A model generated the notes under the pieces. That model was not told the DNA's origin and did not search any database. It saw nothing but the letters and a program-made list of their open reading frames with translations. A program made the position numbers and the translations under genes. DNA of 29,638 bases, from IMG/VR virus record IMGVR_UViG_3300009537_000119, positions 1 to 29,638 of that record, one strand, 5' to 3'. This document shows positions 29,567 to 29,638 of the stretch, in pieces; position 1 is the first letter of the stretch; every line of letters begins with the position of its first letter. This stretch comes from a virus.

Positions 29567-29638
29567 TCAGGGAGTGTGGCGGGCTTTGAATGTACACTGG
29601 CAAACATCCTTAGAGACTTCAACCGCTAGGCTACTAGC
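29567..29638 (-). CDS. C-terminal end of an unknown gene (partial)
   Basis: A frame open at the window edge reads ASSLAVEVSKDVCQCTFKAR and ends HTP before TGA at 29569-29567, about 30 bases before the next gene's start. It keeps the strand and spacing of the operon. The 23 residues are too few to identify. Confidence 0.4.
   Translation of the reverse strand, partial: ASSLAVEVSKDVCQCTFKARHTP

Noticed and set aside
1-29638. tRNA genes, integrase, repressor, attachment site
   Set aside because: I looked for tRNA-like cloverleaf ends, integrase catalytic patterns and repressor-type HTH genes and saw none that could be supported.

Overview
The window is most of the late region plus part of the replication region of a siphovirus-type tailed phage or prophage (Caudoviricetes). 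It has an HK97-type capsid and portal, a gpU/gp10-like connector set, a lambda-type G/GT tail chaperone and a tape measure of about 590 residues. Apart from a gene end at positions 1-117, all recognisable protein genes lie on the minus strand and are tightly packed, often with ATGA, TAATG or TTGA overlaps. Read in the direction of transcription the order runs from high to low coordinates. No integrase, repressor or tRNA gene is visible, so lysogeny cannot be judged. The host cannot be named; composition is about half G+C, with frequent CGA, GGA, GTC, CTC and ATC codons and extreme GATC richness in the backbone.

Early/replication region (29638 to about 26200): the end of an unknown gene, a small membrane protein, a Cys-motif protein carrying a 66-bp tandem duplication, a winged-helix replication initiator with four 21-bp iterons inside its gene next to an AT-rich tract (a lambda O/ori-like layout), a DnaC/DnaI-like helicase loader, an unknown protein, the internally deleted remnant of a cytosine-C5 methyltransferase, a small Cys-rich gene that seems broken by one base, and a DUF1064-type PD-(D/E)XK protein.

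Lysis/modification region (about 26213 to 22946): two small ORFs, a membrane-anchored lytic transglycosylase, a PD-(D/E)XK nuclease with a winged helix, a small membrane ORF in a segment readable in two frames, and an N4/N6-type DNA methyltransferase. An extended -10 box overlaps the methyltransferase stop codon and could start the packaging operon.

Packaging and head (22848 to 13916): terminase small and large subunits, portal, three small proteins (one a LamG-like gene of foreign composition), a Mu gpF-like protein, then a consensus -35 promoter and a leader ending in an intrinsic terminator, then a prohead protease fused in frame to the major capsid protein with a strong internal start for free capsid protein, then a decoration-like protein.

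Modification cassette (13841 to 11175): a Rossmann-type protein, a SAM methyltransferase-like protein and a GT2 glycosyltransferase lie between capsid and connector genes and could modify virion proteins.

Tail and lysis (11169 to 180): connectors, tail terminator, major tail protein, G/GT chaperones with an A AAA AAT slippery site, tape measure, Dit-like and hub-like proteins, a jelly-roll tip protein, an XhlA-like membrane protein and a holin-like protein. A compact plus-strand RNA candidate lies between the last two. A perfect bidirectional terminator separates this operon from the plus-strand gene at the left edge.
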